Positions 24,366-37,212 of a stretch of 64,000 nt of DNA are shown here, one piece after another. Position 1 is the stretch's first letter. Each line of letters opens with the position of its first letter. Position numbers and translations under genes: made by a program. A model generated the notes under the pieces. It had not been told where the DNA came from, ran no database searches, and saw nothing but the letters and a program-made list of their open reading frames with translations. This stretch comes from Anopheles merus (lineage: Eukaryota; Arthropoda; Insecta; Diptera; Culicidae), in contig NC_054085.1 in the NCBI RefSeq assembly GCF_017562075.2, forward strand, positions 14,721,222 through 14,785,221, written 5' to 3'.

Positions 24366-26933
24366 ATTAAGTACAGGCAAATACTTTAAGTGACATTAAG
24401 TCCAAGAATAAAACTATAAAAATAACAAGAATACCGTGTTAAATTACCCTTGTTTTATGACATTCCGTGTCTCTTGTTGCATGCAGTCAAAAATTTTTTT
24501 TTCATCATCTCGTATTTTCCTCTCTCTCTCTCTTCTCCCATGAAATGTTTCTCGTGTTGAAGTTTACTTTAATTTTATAAGCGTTATATACTGCCACAAC
24601 TCTTTTTTGCTTGTTTGCAGGGTTTTTGCGGGTCACTTTTAAAGTTCAACAAAGTTACAATGCTGTCTGATTTTGTCAAAGTTATATTCAACAATTGTTT
24701 GCCTTGAGTTATATTATTGTATTTCAAAACTCAAACTTTTCCTTGTTAGTTCAAAAACGCTTCTACAAACCCTGCAACCATTAATTTGCAACACAATCTG
24801 CATCGGTTTGTTTAACGCTACAATAAATCCAACCGAATCGATCGTCAGTGCCGACACTTAAACAGCCTCGTGTCGTACATGGCACAACCAAAATCAATCT
24901 CCTCCACAGCTTGCATTTCATCTTCAACAATTCGGGACCATTTCGGACCACTCCGTTTTACAGCAACGGCAACGCGCTGCTGCGTTTTGTGCAGCGTTTG
25001 GCAATTTGCGTCAAAAACGTCCCGTTCCATCTCGTCCCAAAACCCCTCGCCGTCACCTCACGTCAAGCCATTCGTCCGCTTCGAGCGAAGCAGCAGTTTG
25101 TTGCAAATAATGTGCAACGTGCAACGACACCGACCGTTTGCTGATGCAAGCAGTAATAAAATCGAAAACCGACGACGGCTGTGTGCCCTGCTTGTCGACC
25201 AGCTAATGAAACGGCATGTTTTGCATAATTCTCACCAAACAAAAAAAAAGCAAATCTCAAAAAAAGAGAAATAGTTGTCAAACATAATGTGAGCACATAA
25301 AACAAACAATCGATAATGGTGTTCAGTGTCATGTTTTGCAACTTGTTAGCTTCACTTTTTTGTGTGTGTGCATTTTCTTGCAATTTTAGCAGGTTTTGCA
25401 CCCGTAGAAGGGCTTTACATTTGAGTTGGTTTTTGCAAAGCGCAACATAATGTGCGCATCACCGTACTTGCAACAAATTATTCGCTTCATTCGAGAGTGC
25501 GGCCCTGACGGGTTGTCTCGGTCAGCTCACCAACAGCAGTATCAACGCTTACGTATGCGAACACGACACGTCCAGTCATGCGAGTATTGAGCTTCCACTG
25601 CACTTCCGTTTCGTTTTTGCATAAACAGGGACATGAGCATCAAATCGAATTTCTATCCATCCGGATGCAAATAAAACAACGACGCGGCTCAGAGGGTCAT
25701 CGTTGTCACGGGCTGACGTCGAGATGGCACAGCCGCAGGAGGAGATGCAAATCGAGCCCGTGGGAAACCGTATGGGGGAACAAACTGCTTACCCTGATTC
25801 CGATTCCGGCCCGGCATGACCCGGAGATCACACTGCCGACGGTAGCAAAATGAGCGGTTTTACAAAACTTCCATGCCCGACGGGAGTGTCGGTGGAAGGT
25901 GGAAAAGAAATAGAGATGGAACCGTCCGGTCCGGACCTACCGTGCTGTGGACCGGCTAACGATTTATTACGCAATTAAATTAATCTCCAAGCGCACTGCC
26001 CAGTCCCCGGGACGCTCAGTGCCGAGCAACCGTGTCAGCCAGTCAAGATATGGCACTGTATGTGAGTGTTCCCCTGTGTTCCCCACTCACCCACATGGCG
26101 GCGTTCTGCTGCTTGTTGATGCTTCAATCTCTCGCCTCCGTTCATTTGTCTTGCGCATGGACACACGCCATGGCCATGTCCCGGTGTGGTGCGATGGAAA
26201 ATTGAAATCGTGTGCGCTATGAGCTGGAAATTGCACCAAACGGGCTGCTGCACACACGTACTGGGTTTTAGCGCTAGCAGGAAAGGAGGAAAGCGCATAT
26301 CAATTTTGCACTGAGATTGCAACTCATTTGACAAGTCGATCGTGAATGACGGGATATCGTTGGAAATGAATCCCGAGCGAGTTTTTTGTTTTAAAGTTCC
26401 TGGTAGAAATAAATTATTTTATGAAGCACAAAATAGAACTGACCAAATTGCACAGAAAAATGCAATAGATTATATTCTCCTTCCTAGAAGCGACCGGCAA
26501 CAGAAAGCTGTCAAAAATATATGCAAACGCAATCTTTTCCTAGTATTCTATTAATTTTCAAACAATGTCCCTAAGACTCTCCTTATTACAAACTGGAAAC
26601 ACACATTTTTGCTTCCCGTGCCGTTCGTCGTGCATCATTTTGTGTGAGTGTATATTTTTGTGTACAGCTAATGTGTACAGCTGCCGACAACATTATGTAG
26701 CTACAAATGCTGCCATTTTCCCTCCGGTCTCGGGTTTGCCTTTGATGATAAATTATTCATGCGAAAAAATTTACCTATAACGGTCTGGCCGTGTGCACAC
26801 ACACACACATTTTCAGAATACAGAGGACGCTCAAAACGTTAGACAGCGCTCTCATCGTTTGCTGCTGCTTGCTGGATCAAAGAAAAGCGTATGGATCGAT
26901 TTTATTTCCCAGTACTACCTGGGTGGCCCTGGT

Positions 26934-26982
26934 ACCTTGGTATGTGTGTCTATGTGCTTTTGTGGGTTTAAGATACCAAGGT
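26934..26982. repeat. Perfect 10-base inverted repeat with 29-base loop
   Basis: ACCTTGGTAT at 26934-26943 and ATACCAAGGT at 26973-26982 are exact reverse complements. The stem does not extend in either direction, so it is too short for a usual pre-miRNA. Confidence 0.55.
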
Positions 26983-28730
26983 CACATCACATTTTCCCTT
27001 CATGAGCGCTCCTCATTTAATAGTCTGTGTGGGGTGGTGCTATAGACTGGTGCTAGAAACACGCCTTCCAAATTAAAGTCTTTCCACGGAAAGCTGTTTA
27101 CTGCTTCGGAAGCATAATAATCATTTAAGTAGCCCCGATTGGGAGGGGCTTATGCGGTGGGAGTCCTCAGAAACGGTGATTTGGTCATTTTGTGGGATAT
27201 TTATAGAGAATTTTGGGGTAGGTAAATGTAATTGTGGTTCTTTTGATTACACTCTTGCGTTCACACGAACACAAAATACGCACTGACATACCTTAAATAA
27301 TGATGACAGGGAGTAGTTTTCTAAAATTTACTTTCACAAACAACTTTGATTTAATTTCTAGCTTTTTCAATGGTATTGATTATAAAAAAAGTAATAGTAT
27401 TCTACTTTTTTTGAACGAAATTAACGTACAACTTAAAACATGAACTCCAGCGCCTCCTTTGATTTCGAATATGAAAGCATTCAAAAAGCGCAGCTTTCTG
27501 TCAATTCAAAAAAGCTCCTTAAAGAAAAGCCCATACTAAAATATGGTTTAAAAATGTACATATAAAACTATCGAACGATTAAAAACATAAACACACACAA
27601 TCACTGCATAATAAATGCGCTTCAACCTTTGCACAAACGAACAACCAAAGGGTGTGCTTCCAACATGACAACGATTAGCTAACCTTCCAACCTGACAAAT
27701 CATCTTAAACAAATACCCTACCGACAGCGCAGTCGTCGTCATCGTCAGCATCCAAGGAAAGATCATTACGCGGCACTCGACAACCGCAACCTGCTCGAAA
27801 CGGCATGGCACGGTGCGCGACGGGGGAGCCAACTGCAATTAAGGCCAAACGTATCGAAACGCCACTGTGAGCGAACGCATTTGCATCAAGATCGATGACG
27901 CACCTTCAGTGTTGAGAGTCAGTTCCCCCTTCTCCCCCCGCCGGCACGTCAATTGGACACTTGGACGGTAAATGACACCGGGCTCTGAACGACTCTCGCA
28001 AAGCCCCACACGGTTCGTGCACACACACACACGCTGCTAGCTACTGAAGGCTTTCCATCCCCCCGGAGAAGAGGGGTTGGTTGGTTGGTTCGGGTTTCAC
28101 CCCTTGCCCCGTAATTCCGTAAGTGCAATTCGGTGTCGGATTAAGCAACGCATTCCACCTTCCATTCCACCGTAGCACACGGCTGTTTCCTTCGGCTGTC
28201 CGGTAGTAATTTCACATGCAGGCAGGCAGGCAGGCAGACAGTGCAACATTCACGAGCTCACGACGAAACACCAAATCAGCACCATAAATGGATCGGTAGC
28301 TGATTTTTTGAGGTTAGCCTGGGGCAGCGACAATAAGGCTACAATGTGCGTTTGACGAGAGCGGGGCTAACCACACTTCAGGACACTTCAATTAGAATAG
28401 AAAAGTTGAGCGTGGTAGTAGATGCAAACACGGGCAAACTGCAAATTGAACAGAGGGTTTTTTTGTGTGACTTTGTAGGTCGAAAGCGTCCAAAAAGCCT
28501 TTAAACAAAAAACAAACAAATGAACATCTTTTTCTCAAAACTTTTTCTCTTCTTTCCTGTTTTCTGCATTAGAGCACGGGCTCGCCAGGATCGTACAGGT
28601 ATGCGCACGCTGGCGTGAACGTAAAAGTTTGCGACCGAAAAATTAGCATGCGACACATTAGTGCTTCTTGCACACGCTCACTTGCGGCTAACGTGAAGGA
28701 GCAAGTTCCGTAAGCAAACCCTCCTGCGAG

Positions 28731-28755
28731 CACACACACACACACACACACACAC
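28731..28755. repeat. (CA)n microsatellite
   Basis: About twelve CA units. Confidence 0.9.
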
Positions 28756-29100
28756 TCACGCTCACTTGCTTTAACTTTTTTGACGCCACACAATGGTTTG
28801 CTGCCCATTTCGGATGGCACACGGCTGTGCTGTGTGCAAAGTGCAATTTTCGCACCGTTCAGCACTTGACACCACCACCCTTAAGACGACACACACACAC
28901 AGGTGAAGAGGAGGGTTTAACCCGTCTCTTAAAAGTGCCTGCTTAAGAAGAGGGGAAGCGACTTAAGGGCTGATTGTTTTTCACAACCTGCTGACCTGGC
29001 ACACCAGCAACACTTCTTCCACCTGTGTAAAGGCGAGCGAAAATGGTCACCATGCTAAACAAAATGTTGAAGTAAAATGAAGCAAAAAGAAAAGCTTCAA

Positions 29101-29124
29101 ACACACACACACACACACACACAC
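29101..29124. repeat. (AC)n microsatellite
   Basis: Twelve AC units. A shorter AC run follows at about 29213-29229. Confidence 0.9.
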
Positions 29125-29678
29125 CTACCCAACCATGTGCGCGGGCAGGGTTCGTGATATCATGAGGCAGGTGTTTTCCTAGAAACAATAAAAACCACTT
29201 ACACCAGCTATGCACACACACACACACACCTTCACTCTCGTAGAAACGTTTTTGGAGTGGATATTTAATGCTCGTGTGTGTTGGATGGAATAGTCCAAGA
29301 AGTTGGTTGATGGAATTTCGCTATCGCAAGCAGTTGTTGGGTGTGTAAGGGACACCTTTTGTTGCTTTTTGTTTAGTTTGAATCAGGATTAGGATTTTAT
29401 TTAGGTTAAAAAGGTGGTCAAGGTAAAAGGGCAGGTACACAGTACAAATGTACGTAATGTATGTAGTGTCACAGCTTACTACAAAAGCCACGTGATCGTT
29501 TGACATAATTGCATTCGTTTTCAATTATGTTAAACGAACTGTAAAGCTGGAAGTACACGAACCGAGATCGTCAAGGTATCGCGAAATTCGCGCCTTGTGT
29601 ATAACAGCTCTAGAACAGTTGTGCTGTCAAATCTTCCTCGGACTAGACCTCGGATGAGTCCATACAGTACAAGTCATA

Positions 29679-29708
29679 CGCGATTTTCAATGTACCGTGA
29701 AAATCGTG
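29679..29708. repeat. Inverted repeat, 11-base arms, 8-base loop
   Basis: CGCGATTTTCA at 29679-29689 pairs with TGAAAATCGTG at 29698-29708 with a single G-T pair. It sits 40 bases before a second hairpin and 230 bases before a SINE fragment. Confidence 0.6.
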
Positions 29709-29748
29709 GATCGTCTATTTCCAACCTAATGTATTTAATTATATAAAG

Positions 29749-29805
29749 TACTGCTGGTAATGTAAGAAGATAAACTACATAATGTTTTTCAAATTACCAG
29801 CAGTA
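29749..29805. repeat. Perfect 13-base inverted repeat with 31-base loop
   Basis: TACTGCTGGTAAT (29749-29761) and ATTACCAGCAGTA (29793-29805) are exact reverse complements. The loop is AT-rich. It could be the core of a decayed MITE or a transcript hairpin. The loop does not extend the stem cleanly. Confidence 0.65.
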
Positions 29806-29939
29806 GTGACCCAGATTCTAGGCTGGGTGTGAAAATTGAACCAAGAACTTCTAATTGGTGTACACATGATGTTGGCATACATAGGCTTTCGAGACTTATT
29901 CAGTATCACACAGCCGAATGCTCAGTGCTTGTTATGAGA

Positions 29940-30010
29940 TAATAATTCATTCTAGATTTGAACTAACGACGAGCCTGTTGTTATGTTGTGCAACTCGAAA
30001 GCAACTCCAA
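29940..30010 (-). mobile_element. Eroded minus-strand fragment of the same tRNA-derived SINE
   Basis: On the minus strand the B-box region reads AGTTCAAATCTAGAATG, against AGTTCAAGCCCAGAATG in the 63.32 kb copy. AACA and CTCGTC lie in matching positions upstream. The A-box half is not recognisable. The B box GTTCAAATC is at 29955-29963. It lies beside two hairpins, so it may be part of a composite repeat. Confidence 0.3.
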
Positions 30011-30941
30011 GCAAAGAGAAGGTTCTGATCCTGATCTCTGTTCCTATCCCATACCCTGTCGGGATTCATATTATTGTCCTGTTCTCATTATTTATCCTTA
30101 TCATTGTCTTAGTAATTATTAAGGTCTTCTCTGATGGTCTCCTCGAAGTCATTCTTTCAACATTTATTTGTTTTGTATCCATATTGGTAACAGTGACATT
30201 CCCCAAAGTGATAGTTCTGTTACTCTCCCAACGTTAGATCTTTGAGCAGATTAAATCTTAGTTAATTTCTTCCAAGCTACATACAGAGTTGGTATACGAA
30301 ATGATAAATTTAAGGATCTAAAATTCAAAGATTCTTACACGAATGGGATATCTTTCATCGTACAAAGCATAAATAAATCTTTGCTATTTTCACAAACTAC
30401 AAACATTGAAGGCAACACCATTCAATACTTTACTCTGCATTACTGTTGAACAATCAATCAAATCTTTAAAATGTGTCTTAAAATCAACATTTATGATATT
30501 TCCAAGATTTGCTTCAAACAATAAGGCCCACAGCAAGCAAAAGCATCTCCCCAAGCCACTTCATCTTGATTGTATCCCTTAAAAACAAAATCGATTAACG
30601 ATTGTTGTTTCCATTCGCGTTTGTAATCACTACCAAATGTCTACCCACCGGGCTATACCGGGCAACCAATCTCCCATCCCATGCCTTACGGACAAACTTT
30701 TGCCCGGCGGCGGCCTGCGTCATCACATCGGGCACGATATGATCGGTGCATGATTGCGATTAGAAACTTCTCCGACGATCATTCCAAGACTTCCAAGAAC
30801 GGAACCAGCCGGGAATCCAACGTAAGTAGGTATCTGTGCAGCACTGAACTGAAACTTCTTCAACCCCTTGGTGCACTGCGCGTTCCCCTACGTGGGGTCT
30901 CTGCGAAGCGAAACAACCAAACAGCTGAAGGTGCATAAAAT

Positions 30942-31751
30942 ATGCAAACCGAACGACGCTCGCCAACGACGTTGCGCCCTCGGGTTCCTTCCCCGAGCAC
31001 CGTGGCGGAGACGGCGTTGAAACTTATGTGCACATTCATCGTATTCCGTATCCCGTATTCCCCTTTCCTTCCCCGTTCCCCGAGCGCCTCCGCATCGCAA
31101 CCGTACCACAATGGAAAAGTTATTTATTTGCGAAATATAAATCTTAATCCGATACAAAACAAAACGTTGCACACGCTGCTGCTGTTGCTGCTGACGACGG
31201 CGGCGAGTGCAGAGGTGTTGTGTTGTGCACGCAAGCTGGCAAGGGCTGAGGTTCGAAATTTGTTGCAAGAAATTGGAAACGCTTCCTTCTTCTCAAGCCA
31301 GCCGCGGAAGACACAACTTTTAAGCACGGATTGTTTTTTGGAACCAGCCATCGCCGCTCGATCGATCATGGGCAAGTGTGCTATGATAGGATCAATTTAT
31401 ACGCGATCATCCTCATCCACAAGGTGGAATGGTTTTCCGGTGGTTTGGAAAAGGCCTGTCTATCAATTGCGTGCACGTGTGCTGCAACCTTCTCTACATT
31501 TCACTTCGCAAACGGCACAAAAGAATGCATTGTACTCTTCGTACTCGCATGCGCATTCTCAACGAACAGCTAAAAAACGGCACTGCCCTAGACAACTTCC
31601 CTGCCCATCCGGATCCGGGCTCACTGTCCCGAATGTGTCTGTGCTTTGTTTCCTATCGTGCAAACGGGGTTCTTGTTCAAACTACTCTTTTTATTCGCAC
31701 GTGAACATAAATTCTGAACCCCACCCCCAAAGTAGAAGGGCTGCATGGTAA
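30942..31751 (+). other. 269-codon open reading frame, coding status uncertain
   Basis: This is the longest ATG-started frame in the window (ATG preceded by AAAAT). It contains one hydrophobic, signal-like stretch near residues 78-90 (LHTLLLLLLTTAASAE), which is internal rather than N-terminal, and is otherwise Ser/Arg-rich. No family is recognised. An upstream frame from ATG 30681 runs 47 codons to a strong donor AAC|GTAAGT at 30822. The length is unusual for chance, but the composition is not clearly protein-like and the opposite strand is also partly open. Confidence 0.2.
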
Positions 31752-32044
31752 ACAACAGCACGAAACGTTGGATGGAAGTTTTATTAGCCCAAAACGGAAC
31801 GAGAAGTTCCGCTCCCGCTCAACACACACACACGCACACACAACAGGCGCGCGCGATACGCCCGTTGGCGATACTGGTTTCCAATCAGTCGGAGAGGGTT
31901 TCACCCTGGCGAGGAAGAGTTCTGTGCAGTGGGAAGAGGCAATCGACAGGAATGCTTGAGAGGGTGATGAGGCGATGGGAAGAAAACTATGCCGGGCACA
32001 CGAAACAAATTGCGTGCGCCCAAAGTTCCGATCGGAGCCTTTCA

Positions 32045-32059
32045 CCCCCCCCCCCCCCC
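32045..32059. repeat. C15 homopolymer
   Basis: Fifteen consecutive C, a likely assembly-sensitive spot. Confidence 0.9.
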
Positions 32060-33056
32060 TCCTCCGGATGGTGTATGCCGGTGTTGATTTATTGGTGTGT
32101 CGGAGAAAAACGGGTCGGTAAGGTGGTTGCCAAAGTAAGTCAACCAAGGTGCTGCTCCTACACATTGCGATCGATCGACTGGGGCTCGGACAGTACGCTT
32201 GGTCGGCCACGGGGCCACGGAGGTACTACGGTGCAAATAACCTAATCAATATTCCCAGCCCGAAGATTACCTAGTCCAAGTGATTCATCATGATAGAGGT
32301 TTGTTTTGTTGTGTTTTTGTTTCAATTGTTCCGCCTACTGCTGCGATTTGGCATTGGCATTGGTATTTCTAGTGCAAACAGCGTCTCAAAGCGTCAGAAC
32401 GGTAAGAAACAATAAACCGAAGTTGAGAGTGGAACGTTTGCCTCGTGCGCCTAATTTACGACTCTGATGGACTTATTTTGGGAAAGTTTGCTGAATACAT
32501 TTATGATCAATAAGCGTTTCACTTCGTCAAGAAAGCGCTCCTCCTGTTTGATTTGAATTGGAAGTTTGAGCACGAAATCTCCTTTCCCCACGAATTATGA
32601 TTCACTTTTTAACCCATTTCCCATCACGAATCGCTAAACTTTTAGCACATCGAAAGGAGAGCTTGTTAAATATTCAAAGGCTTTCCTTCTAGTGAAGCAA
32701 TTTCCAGCCACTATCACGATGCAAAACCCTCAATCTTTGTGTCGCAAACCTATCCGCATGACCTGGGCGGATTGAACTTCGAGCCCCGATTTATGAAATC
32801 AGCTTTGAAATCAATTTATATGGAATCGTTCATTCCACCATGCCATGCCTGCCAGGTTCGTAGCAATTTGGCTCGAAGCATCCCTTTTCCCTTTTGCATA
32901 TTGATAAACCTAAAGCCGGCCCTCCCGAATGGATTTGTGGAGGCCGCCGCAAGCCCACAGAAGGAGCATTCCCGTTTTGGGACGCAAAACGCATGGACGA
33001 ACGTACGAGCACCGCCCAGCTTTACCGTTTGTCTTAGACTTATCTGACTGTGTGTG

Positions 33057-33060
<4 letters not shown>

Positions 33061-33100
<40 letters not shown>
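33061..33100. repeat. (TC)n microsatellite
   Basis: Uninterrupted TC over 40 bases, about 60 bases before the acceptor-like site at 33161. Confidence 0.95.
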
Positions 33101-33104
<4 letters not shown>

Positions 33105-33161
33105 CTTGCACCCTAAAATTGCATCCCCAAAGCTCCACATGATAAGTCCCACGTTTTGCAG

Positions 33162-33592
33162 GATTTCACACCTTTCCATCGTTCCTACGAAAAGCGTCGC
33201 ACGTGGGCCAGCCCTGGCAACGGCTCGAAGGGGTCTGGTACTTTGACCAGCTTAGCCGACCGAATCCGAGCCCCGAGACGACGGGCTCCATTCCATTCCA
33301 ACTCTCAGTCGTCAGACCAAATTTCTTGAGAACAGCAGCAGCAGCAGATCCTCTCGCCCACCTTCTTCGGTTTAGCTGTAATCTACATTTCCAAAGAAAA
33401 CGCACCGAAGCGAACGTTTTCTTGCATCGATTTGGTTTTGCTAATTGGAAGGCTGGTGGTTGTACGAGCACGAGAAGGTGTGGTATCGCTTTTTGCCGTA
33501 GCATAGACAGACCGATTTCGTCGAAATCGCTCGCCACTAGAATGCCTTCGGTAAGATCGCATTTTGGCGATGGATCTTTTCGAGTGGAATAA
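33162..33592 (+). other. Open segment with splice-like ends, open on both strands
   Basis: An acceptor-like CCCACGTTTTGCAG ends at 33161 and a donor CTTCG|GTAAGA follows 33550. One plus frame is open from 33146 to a stop at 33592, about 148 codons, and crosses both sites. The minus strand is also open from 33675 to 33166 (169 codons, first ATG about 13 codons in). Neither product shows a known domain. Only one strand can be coding, and both may be chance. Confidence 0.17.
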
Positions 33593-36536
33593 TCCTGTTC
33601 ACGCGCCAAGGTAGGGTGGCTAGACATTAGACACATCGTTGGAGCAGGGCATTCGAGGATTACGGAGGTCAGCAAAAGGTCCTCCTGGGGGTGGTGGTTA
33701 GAGTTTCATCATCTCGCATGACCTTTCGTGCGTTTTCGTGTCATAAGCGTGTATTTGGAGCAGCCTGCGTTTAATTGTTAACACAGTAATTTTACCCCAT
33801 TGCCAAGAGGGGAATGAAAAATGCGTTTAAAATTTACTTCAATTTACTGTCGCCCTTACGGCTGGCACGGATCACACACCAACCTGCTGATGCATGATGC
33901 CCATCGTCTTCCAGCATGTGTGTCTATGTCTGTGTCTGTGTGTGGCATATTGATTGATTTTGATTGATTCATTACCACGCGCCCAAGAAGACACGCACCT
34001 ACCGTACCGAAACAAACGCGTCCCGGCTGCGTACTTACTATCTCTTCAGCGCAGAGAGTGTGTACGTGACTGGAACGCACAACCTCTCCCCCGCTCTCCT
34101 CCAGGCTGGGCAAAACAAACACCAACCCAACGACAACGCGTAGTCTGTGCAAAGGGATCGTTATCTTGTCGTCGATATCTCTTCCCCTAACAGAACGGCC
34201 AACCTGCTTCCTGCTTTCACTCATCATCAGTGCGTGAAAGCAGTGCGTGTCGGCGATGCAATCGATGCCTGCACGTTACTGCTGCTACTGCTGTTGCTGC
34301 TGCTGTCCATCAAGAAGCCCGAAGCAGCGCGGCCTAAAAACCTTCTGCTCGAAAGGCTCGAAGGCTCACAACCACCAGAACGCGCACACCCGAACGTGCG
34401 GTGTCGATGACAGTTCATTAGCTTCAATTAACTGTCACTGGCGACTGATGCCGCTGCTCCTTGCCAGCATGGACGGGAGAAAGCATCGGCACAACAACAA
34501 CAAAAAAAAACAGTGAACAGGTCACTGAACTCACCAGTAAACCGGTCCATCATTTCTGCCAAGAATTGCACCGAAATGTGTGTACCTCAACGCGCAAGCA
34601 GGACATGCAACTGGTTCAAACTCAAAACCCCGGTGCCCCAATGGCTGTGCTAAGTGACGCCAAGTGAACACTGTGTAGACCACCACGAACTGTGGAGGGA
34701 GTGGACGGTGTTACCCTTTGCCAGTAGTTAACATGAAGATGACCTTCTGAATTGACGTTTCCCTGTTTCGGTTCTCTTTTTTTCGCCAAACTGATTGATG
34801 GATGCTCCAGTTTTCAGCTCGATGGACACCCTGAGAGTCAAATCGATTCGACACTCTCAATCGATCGATCGATGGATGGATGGGGTCCACCACCATCCCC
34901 TCTCCCATCCTGACCAATCGTTCTGACAGAGCGGGTTAGGGTCACGTATCAATGGAACCTCGAGCGTATCAAAACACAGAACGGTCCATATCGGTGACAG
35001 TATCCAATGAATCTTTCCATTTGTATACTCTTTTGTGAAACTGTTTGAAATTCCGTCGCTCAAAACTATAGAAAAAGCATGCTGCTTACCCAAGCTTTGA
35101 AGTGCTTTGGAGGCGATTAATACTTTAATCGAACTAACACACCAACACATCGGTAGAAATTAATTTGACTATCAAAACAGCCATCCCTCCCAATCGGTTC
35201 CAATCGTTGTGCAGTGCCCACTGACCAAGATGATGCAAAAGTGCATTCCAAACACCTATCGATGAGTATTCCTGCTCCCACCTGCTACGACACCCGTTTT
35301 CCATTTCCGAAACCCGCTCATTTCCACTCACACCACACCACGTGCTGTAATTATACAGATTGATTTTGATTACAGCAAATTACGATTCCACCGCAGCACC
35401 GGAGGGCGACGACACGACGTCACCAAAGGACGTGAATGGACGGTTACGTGCCGTTTGCTTGGCCCGACGCTTGGGGAGAGTGTAATGGGGGGAGCGATTT
35501 AATGCATTTTTACTGTTTTATTTATTTCCGTTCCTCACACTTCTATTTACATTTCAAACGGAAGCGTAAGTGGATGGGACGAGGCACGGAACCAAGCGGG
35601 TTACCTGAGGGTGTTGAAAATCTGATACAACTATCGGACCATCTCGATTTTAAATTTGTTGGAGGGGTGTGTGTGTGTGTCTGTGTAATGATGAGATTGG
35701 TAGTGAAGTGTAATTTTAATTCCGTTTACATGTCGTTCGCCCATGGAAAGATGATGACAACGATGAAAAACTGTTGTGTGAAGCACACAGCTCAAATGGG
35801 ATAAGCAAAGGTGTTTTGATTAATTTTCAATTTACGCTTGAGTATTGTGAAACGGATATCGTGGCTTATCGGTGCTTACCGCTTGCAGAAAAAAGCTTCT
35901 GAAAAGCACAAAAAGCATTTATTTTCTTTCGAACTATGTGCAAATTGAAAAGTAAATAAAGAATCTATTCCAATTAAATGCATTTATGTTGAACAATTGC
36001 TTGATTTTACGTAATTCTCTGGGACGACTTCGTCTAGTCTTTTAAATCGTGCTCAAACTGTAAACTTAAATCTAGATGTACTTTCTATGTTAAGCTTGTC
36101 AACCGATAGAAGTACAAAAATAAATTGCTTCTTCGTAGAATACATCCCCTTCGCCCACTTCACAAACGCTTCCCTTCCTGTTGTGTACTATCCCAAGGCT
36201 CACAAATCCTTCAAGCGCCTTTATATTTCTGTAGCGGAAAATAGGAAACTGCCATTGAAAACCCCTAGCATTGAACCAATCGAGAGCCCCGGACGTATCC
36301 ACTCGACGAGTTCTACCCATTTCGTATCGTGTGTAAATGTATGGGAGAACGCTGAAATATACACCATTTGCCAAGTTGCATTCTTTGCGTGGGGAAAAAA
36401 GGTGCTACAACAGCGCCCTCCCTTCACCATTGCCGATTCCATTAAGCTTTTGACCTTACCGGAACGGAAACAAAATACTCACACAAACACACACACTCAA
36501 CCCCACAAGTAGAGGGAGGCACATAGTACATTCCGA

Positions 36537-37208
36537 TTACTGAGAAGTGCCCTCTACGGTAAGGGAATCCTTTGAGCGGTTGTGCAATTTCGTCCCGATC
36601 GCAGTGCGCCGTTCAACCTCGACGCTGGCAGGCAAGATGGGAAATAAATTGAACACAGCGTGTCGTAGCTTGCAAAAAAAAAACACACACACACATACAC
36701 AGGGACGTCCAACGTCAACGCTGTGATTATTCTTGCCAAAGGTGGGAAAACCACAGCCTGCTGGGCAGTCGGCCACGACGGCAGGATGCTGCTGCGATGG
36801 AAAAAGTGGCTCCGTGTTTTGCTGCACACTACCAACAGCCGAAGACTTTTTGCTGCTGCTTCTGTTGTTGTTGTTGTTGTTCTCGACAACGACACAGTTA
36901 ATACCGCCGGTTTGAAGCGGCAAAGCTAAAAAAAAGCCAAGTTTACAAACAAACCACCACCCAGTCTGCATCCAGGCCACCGTACAGAACAGAACGGAAA
37001 TGCTAACTCTCGCCAGGTGCACCAGAGCACACCCATAGTAACACAGAAAGGGCACAAAAAAGGAAAAAGGTAAGCGAATTTGTATTCGATCCGAGCAGGC
37101 GGAAAGACGCATTGGCTTCTGGTTCATGGTGGCACACCGCCTCACCTCAAGCCAATGACACACGAAGCTACCCAATCGCACTGATGAAGTGTAAACAACT
37201 GGTTCCAC
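36537..37208 (-). other. 223-codon minus-strand open frame
   Basis: This frame continues the frame of the candidate exon at 37213-37330, with one TGA between them at 37209-37211. It includes an Asn/Ser run from a trinucleotide repeat and a Cys-Val run from a CA repeat, so part of its length comes from repeats. The first true ATG is well inside. No domain is recognised. Confidence 0.13.
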
Positions 37209-37212
37209 TCAC

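Larger units (their letters stand above)
18531..28560. other. Non-coding stretch, mostly unique sequence
   Basis: No gene is supported apart from the 22020-22105 minus candidate. An acceptor-like CTTGTTTGCAG ends at 24620. It is followed by 28 open codons, a TGA at 24705-24707 and AATAAA at 24822-24827, which could be an alternative last exon. This is weak evidence. Confidence 0.55.
31752..36536. other. Non-coding stretch around the 33.2 kb open segment
   Basis: Contains the TC tract, the C15 run and scattered short repeats such as TCGA and GGAT units at 34858-34883. Apart from the open segment listed separately I see nothing gene-like. Confidence 0.55.

Noticed and set aside
28573..28598. 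26-base microexon between a strong acceptor and a GTATGC donor
   Set aside because: The acceptor tract is good, but the donor is weak and a 26-base exon without conservation data is not supportable.
34227..34427. Two minus-strand frames overlapping at TGATG (34427-34227 and 34227-33856)
   Set aside because: Looks bicistronic, but the first begins at TTG, contains a Ser run from a triplet repeat, and neither has a domain.
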